Origin: Phaffia rhodozyma
Lineage: Eukaryota > Basidiomycota > Tremellomycetes > Cystofilobasidiales > Mrakiaceae
Length of the DNA stretch: 64,000 bases
NCBI GenBank assembly: GCA_014706385.1
Contig: JACGZH010000003.1
Coordinates: 1,567,501-1,631,500, forward strand
Direction: 5' to 3'
Shown in pieces: positions 59,701 to 64,000 of the stretch (its first letter is position 1; every line of letters begins with the position of its first letter). The translations under genes were made by a program, and so were the position numbers. The notes under the pieces are model-generated. The model was not told where the DNA came from, did not search any database, and saw only the letters and a program-made list of their open reading frames with translations.

Positions 59701-60684
59701 ACGTCGTGTACGACAAAGTAAGCGTGGAAGGTGAGGATGGGTCCAAAAATCCGGCTTTGAGAACACCAGGTAGGCTTAACAAGGCATTGGTGACCAAAGC
59801 AAAGTCTGTAGGTGTCTTTAGACCATAAAGCTGGACCTATAAGTAAAAGCCACCGTACAAAGTCCAGTCAGCGTGTACAATTATGACAATCAGGCAAACG
59901 AACATGGAGCTTTGGCAAGGCCTCCAGGATGAGCTACACCCATATTGTAAAACTTGAAGATAAACTTACATTTTGGATGGAAACGGTCGATGGCGGGAGA
60001 GCTACTGCGTCAAACCCAATGTCCGAGATCTCTTCTACAATTTTGTCATCGTCCCATCCGGCTCCATCAGGTCCAACCCAACTAGGATCATATTCGACGA
60101 TACCCCTCTCGGCAAGAAGGGCTACTTTGACAGAAATAATCCCTGGAAGCTTAATCACGCAAGATTCGATGGATGCAACGCATGCTCCACATGTCCTGTG
60201 ATTGATTTGGTTGAGAAAAAGGAGTATATCAAGAAGTTGAAATAAATGTTGGGTCAGCATTGCATCCAATGCACGTACGTTCCTCTGCGCCATGTAGCAG
60301 ACCAATCGTGTAAATGCACGGTACACGCTCCACCATTCAATGTCTAAGGGAAAAAAAAACTGTCTTTCTACGAAACTTTCTGCCACAAAAAAGCGCAGAT
60401 ACAACTTACATTCCTTCAATCTTGAGTTCCACTCTGCCTAAAAGAGATTGACTCTCTTTGCTGCCTCCCACACTAGAGTCATCCTCTGCATGATCCTCGT
60501 CTTCTGCCAGTCTCACCTGCTTGTTTGATGAAGCTCGAGGGCTGAGTAAGCTGAAGGCCGAGCCGGTCGGCTGATGTGTGTATGGTGAGCTAGAGGAGGA
60601 GGTCAGAGACAAAGAACGGTTTGGAGAAAGGAAGTTTGGTAGTCTATTCCGAGGCAAGGATGAAAGGATGGAGGAGAGCACCAT
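56703..60684 (-). CDS. CCC2: Cu(+)-transporting P1B-type ATPase (Ccc2/ATP7-like)
   Basis: Pumps copper into the Golgi to load secreted cuproenzymes such as the multicopper ferroxidase of high-affinity iron uptake. One good N-terminal metal site is formed by splicing: [15 protein letters not shown] second HMA-like fold ([18 protein letters not shown]) lacks the CxxC. Membrane and catalytic motifs follow: MVTGEAM (A domain), [17 protein letters not shown] (CPC channel), [21 protein letters not shown] (nucleotide site), [12 protein letters not shown] and, after an intron, [10 protein letters not shown]. The last exon is a soluble tail ending [10 protein letters not shown] with TAA at 56703. Around eight introns. 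An ATCTGATAA site lies 60 bp upstream of the ATG. Confidence 0.93.
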
Positions 60685-61178
60685 GGCTGGATGTGATATG
60701 AATGTTGTGGGTGACGGGGTTTCAGTTGTTTATCAATGCTCAAATCTGATAATATCAATAGACAAGAAAGGCGACGCTTCAGAATCTTAAGAAAATCATT
60801 AAAAATCGCAGAAATTTTGGGAAAATTACTGAAATATTGAACAAAATTCATCTGAAACTCATCACGCTGGTTTTTGAGTGTGGTTTCTGTCCCTGCTAGC
60901 TCGTAGGTCAGATCATGTCCCAAAGCTCTCTGCAAGACAACACAGTGATCACAGCGGTGGTGGTGGCAATGATGGCGGTGGCACAGGTGGTGGTATGGGT
61001 GGCAGGTAGTGTCAGGTAGTGGCAAACATGACGATGTCGAAGACGACGACGACGACGGACAAAGCCATACCATCGCTACAGACAGAGTCATCTACAGACA
61101 CAACAAGCCATGAGGAGCAAAAGGAAAGCGCGAGAAAGGACGAGGATGTACATGATACACAAGACACAACACAGATCG
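60685..61178. promoter_or_regulatory. CCC2: CCC2 promoter region
   Basis: 494 bp from the CCC2 start codon to the 202-bp repeat. It holds the ATCTGATAA site, an AT-rich block at 60785-60850 and a GAC/GGTGG-rich stretch at 60950-61060 of simple sequence. Confidence 0.5.
60744..60752 (+). promoter_or_regulatory. GATA-type iron repressor site (ATCTGATAA)
   Basis: Perfect match to ATCWGATAA, 60 bp upstream of the CCC2 start codon. It is the second of only two perfect matches I could find in the window. Ccc2 belongs to iron regulons in several fungi because the ferroxidase needs its copper. Binding is inferred. Confidence 0.65.
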
Positions 61179-61380
61179 CAGAGCACATAGTACAGACTAC
61201 AGGACACAGAACGCAGATCACAGCTCTCCTCGTCTGGCACGAAGCAAGCCAGGCCGTTCGTCGGTGTGAAGGATAGAGAGAGCGCGATGGGATGCAGCAT
61301 GGGGAGGAAGAGGGCAGGAACGAGGACAGGAGCGGGAATGGAAACAGAGAGGATAGCGTCCTGAACGACTAGGAGCGGCA
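61179..61380 (-). repeat. 202-bp repeat, copy 2
   Basis: Reverse complement of 41969-42170 with no difference seen. It lies between CCC2 and the small protein gene. The flanks are unrelated to those of copy 1. Confidence 0.9.
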
Positions 61381-62158
61381 ATTGACATCGAGACATGACG
61401 TTGCCCGCCCGTCCACCCAGTGCCTTGTCTTTCACCGTCTGGCACATAGGTCAGCAGCAACTGCAACTGCAACGACTCGAACAAGCCGTTGCGTGAAGCT
61501 TAGATAAGCTGTCTGACAGCAGCTCAGCTCATCCCTATTCAGCAAACGCAAAGACTGCAGAAACAGACACTATCAAACGAGTCAAAAGGTGAATCCAACG
61601 CTCAGACTCAGCCTTGTCATATAAGAAAGACGTCGTCAAGTAGAGGTGCTGAAAGCGCCAAGACGCGCAGTCATCGTCAAAGTAGCGACTCGTATCTGTC
61701 CATGAGATGGTAATAACCCTAACGACAAAGAGTCAAACCAACATGCTCAATTTGGATATTCACTTCTCGGATAAATCTACTGTTGTTCCAATGCGTGAAG
61801 TCCTTTGAGAGCAAAACAATCATATTCATACTCTAATAGTGAATCGGGTACATATGATGGTAGTAGATGCGCTCTCAATCATTTCTTTGCCTCCTTTGGT
61901 AAACAAGCATCATCACCACTCTCCTCTTAGTCAGCTAGCTAGCTAGCTAACCGAACGCAGGAATATACGTCATCCGCGCAGCCAATCATTCGTTCGTTTG
62001 AACTAAAACAACCGAATCGGGTTTTAGCGATTTTCTGATCGAATCTGTTATAACAGGAAATTCGTTCCGACATGAATCTTTTCTCTTCCTTTTTCCCATC
62101 ACATACACTCTTCGATTCATCGTTCACACCAAGTAACACATATACAAATATATTTATC
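61381..62158. other. intergenic spacer, promoter of the small protein gene
   Basis: 778 bp with AGCT repeats at about 61934-61949 and an AT-rich end (ATATACAAATATATTTATC) just before the ATG, typical of an A-rich fungal leader. Nothing else recognised. Confidence 0.45.
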
Positions 62159-62562
62159 ATGGCCGACCCTTCTGGAACCGCAGCGTGAGTTATTCTTCTC
62201 TATCTCAGCACACAACTGCTTCCATCAGCTAACTCTCTCTCCGTCTTGGCACGTATCATCAGTACAACTGAGAGTGGAGTCACTGGAACTTCCGCTACCC
62301 AAGGACTTGGAGGAGGAACAACTTCTACTTCTGGAGGAGATTTCTTGGATAAAGGTGTTGATTATGCTGCCACCAAATCTGGACACACCCAGTCCCACGG
62401 TACCGTCGAGAAGATCTCTGATGGTATTAGGTCTGGTTTCAAGAAGATGACCGGCAAGGATGGTATGTCTTGAATCTAAACAAATTATGCATCTGATCGC
62501 TCACTAGCTAACTCTTGTCTCTTTTTCGTTCAGTCCCTATTGCTGATAAGACTTACCAATAG
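62159..62562 (+). CDS. small conserved fungal protein, possibly stress-related
   Basis: Three exons: 62159-62186, about 62262-62461 and 62534-62562, giving roughly 84 residues. It begins MADPSGTAATTESGV, has a Gly/Thr/Ser-rich middle, then DFLDKGVDYAATKSG and EKISDGIRSGFKKMTGKDVPIADK. The DKG-x-D-x-A and EKI-x-D-x-I-R-x-x-F-x-x-x-TGK pattern recurs in small hydrophilic proteins of many fungi that have no assigned role. No signal peptide or membrane segment. The first exon is very short and its donor GTGAGT is strong. Confidence 0.7.
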
Positions 62563-62605
62563 AACCCTCCATTCCGGATTACTACATCTAGAACGCTTTT
62601 ATATG

Positions 62606-62643
<38 letters not shown>

Positions 62644-63182
62644 GTAATGTCTTTATAAACGATCTGTATCCCATGTCAAGAACTTGATTTCGTTTCAACA
62701 TCCGAATGGAATAAAGAAGAAAGACCATTATGTTTGATCGTATGATCCGCGATCATCTCTTCCCATAGAATAAGAGGTCAAGCCTTACGTAACATCTTAC
62801 TCAAGGATCCTAGACAATTATCATATCCACATCTTCATCTGAGCGGGTGCCAGCGAGGAAACCTCTGATCCAGTCTTTGCAAAACAAAGGCTCGACCGTT
62901 AAGTCGGTTGTGTTGAATAACATCATTCTTGTTTCACGTATGTGTTTTAAATTACTAAGAGAGGGAAGAAAAAATAGGGCAAAAATGATATTGGATGGGA
63001 AGAAATGACAGGAGGGAGAAAAATAGAGACGAGAAAGAGGAGAGATGGGCGTGATTGCCTATGCCGGGTGTCAATGCCAGTGTTTAAGTATGGAGATTCA
63101 ACAAGAAAATGGGATGATGATGATGATGATGCAAAAGTGAAAAACCAAAACCTGCAAAGAAGAAAGAGACAACTCTCCTAGA
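62563..63182. other. convergent 3' spacer with poly-T
   Basis: 620 bp between two stop codons. It has a poly-T run at about 62609-62641 and a GAT microsatellite at about 63113-63131. No gene seen. Confidence 0.55.
62609..62641. repeat. poly-T tract of about 33
   Basis: Uninterrupted T run soon after the stop of the small protein gene. Confidence 0.85.
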
Positions 63183-64000
63183 TCAATCCCTTCTCCTAGC
63201 GGACCTCTTCTTCTCCCTCTCTTCATTCTCCTCCACACCTTCCATCGATCCAACGTCTCTTCCGACACCAACAGCCTTGACTGGCCGTCTTGAGCCCTTT
63301 CTCCTTCCTCCGCCTACGGAACCCGTGCTGGCTATGGTTGTCGTGATATCTCCTACATCGTCCATCCCTCCACTACCTGCACTCGCACTCGCCCCACTCG
63401 TCCCTACCACCATCGGCCCAGCACCAGTGGCAGCCATCATAGCCGCATATCGTCTCTTCGACCCTGTGGGTTCTCGCTCTCCGGTTGATCCCCCATTTCC
63501 GCCCGCGCCCACGCCTACTTGATGTGGGATAGATACTCCGCTGAAAATACCATTGGCTGTGGGTCCACTCATGCTCACGATCCCAGCTGGAGGGCTATCG
63601 ACTGTAGAAGACAGTGCTTCAGAAAATGGGTCGGATGGTAGGCCAAACGTGAAACTCGGTTTCGACGGAGGAAATAAAATCGGGCTCGCCGCTTTTGGTG
63701 AAGGAAACGAGCTTGATTGAGCATCCGTCAATGTTGACTCTGGAGCGAATGCCGTTGTCGTTGTTGATGATTGTGGAGCCGGCGGGAAATTAGCAGGGGT
63801 CGTTGATCTGGAAGACAGTGACAGTGACGTCGGTCGAGGAGCGAGAGGGGAAGAATGGACCATGGGGTTCAGCGATGCTGATGGAGCGGAGTTGGTATCG
63901 ACGGTGATAGATGATGCTTGACGTTGCTTAGGAGGAAAAACAGGTGACAAAGATGAAGAAGAGATAAAGGAAGGTGATGACGACTGTGGCAGAGGTTTGT
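63183..64000 (-). CDS. 3' part of a Ser/Pro-rich protein gene, runs off the window
   Basis: Open frame from the window edge to TGA at 63183; the start lies beyond 64000. Over 270 residues visible, with Ser/Pro/Thr-rich low complexity (PSFTFGLPSDPFSEAL, GSKRRYAAMMAATGAG) and a strongly basic end, EEREKKRSARRRD, that could be a nuclear signal. I do not recognise it. No intron is evident in this part. Confidence 0.6.
   Translation of the reverse strand, partial: KPLPQSSSPSFISSSSLSPVFPPKQRQASSITVDTNSAPSASLNPMVHSSPLAPRPTSLSLSSRSTTPANFPPAPQSSTTTTAFAPESTLTDAQSSSFPSPKAASPILFPPSKPSFTFGLPSDPFSEALSSTVDSPPAGIVSMSGPTANGIFSGVSIPHQVGVGAGGNGGSTGEREPTGSKRRYAAMMAATGAGPMVVGTSGASASAGSGGMDDVGDITTTIASTGSVGGGRRKGSRRPVKAVGVGRDVGSMEGVEENEEREKKRSARRRD

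Overview
The window looks like a nuclear chromosome segment of a basidiomycete, probably a yeast-like tremellomycete (a Phaffia/Xanthophyllomyces-type fungus is my best guess, not proven). Reasons: protein genes are cut by many short GT-AG introns of about 60-300 bp, the gene set is fungal (HapX, Ppg1, eRF3 with a Q/G/Y-rich prion-like domain, Ctp1, fungal sphingolipid desaturase), and the mobile elements are Ty1/copia retrotransposons.

Region 1 (1-6120) is AT-rich and has no intact gene. Two stretches read weakly like decayed copia integrase and RNase H. Region 2 (about 6120-16402) is a nest of broken LTR retrotransposons. Copy A (+) holds the 3' half of pol and an LTR. Copy B (-) holds an LTR, gag, protease and integrase of the same family. 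Copy C (-) is from a second family, and B sits inside its pol. An 870-bp piece of B recurs in opposite orientation at 14403-15272, between 214-bp inverted repeats. Further LTR fragments follow. Every pol I can read is dead: stops, frameshifts, deletions and a YVDG in place of YVDD.

Region 3 (about 16.9-64 kb) is ordinary gene-dense DNA. In order: a lactonase-like metallo-beta-lactamase (-), ATG8 (-), a Spo12-like protein (+), mitochondrial citrate carrier CTP1 (-), URB2 (-), an unknown Ser-rich protein (+), ribosomal protein uL1/RPL10A (-), PP2A-like phosphatase PPG1 (-), a UPF0390 small protein (+), cytochrome-b5 sphingolipid delta-8 desaturase (+), an unknown basic protein (+), iron regulator HAPX (-), eRF3/SUP35 (-), an unknown protein (-), TAF13 (+), COQ2 (-), copper-transporting ATPase CCC2 (-), a small conserved fungal protein (+) and the 3' end of a low-complexity protein gene (-).

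The most coherent biological signal is iron control. HAPX and CCC2 each carry, just upstream of the start codon, a perfect ATCWGATAA motif, the published site of fungal GATA-type iron repressors. By eye these are the only two perfect copies in the window. Other notable points are an 8-nt microexon in ATG8 and a 202-bp sequence present twice, apparently identical and inverted, 19 kb apart in two intergenic spacers.
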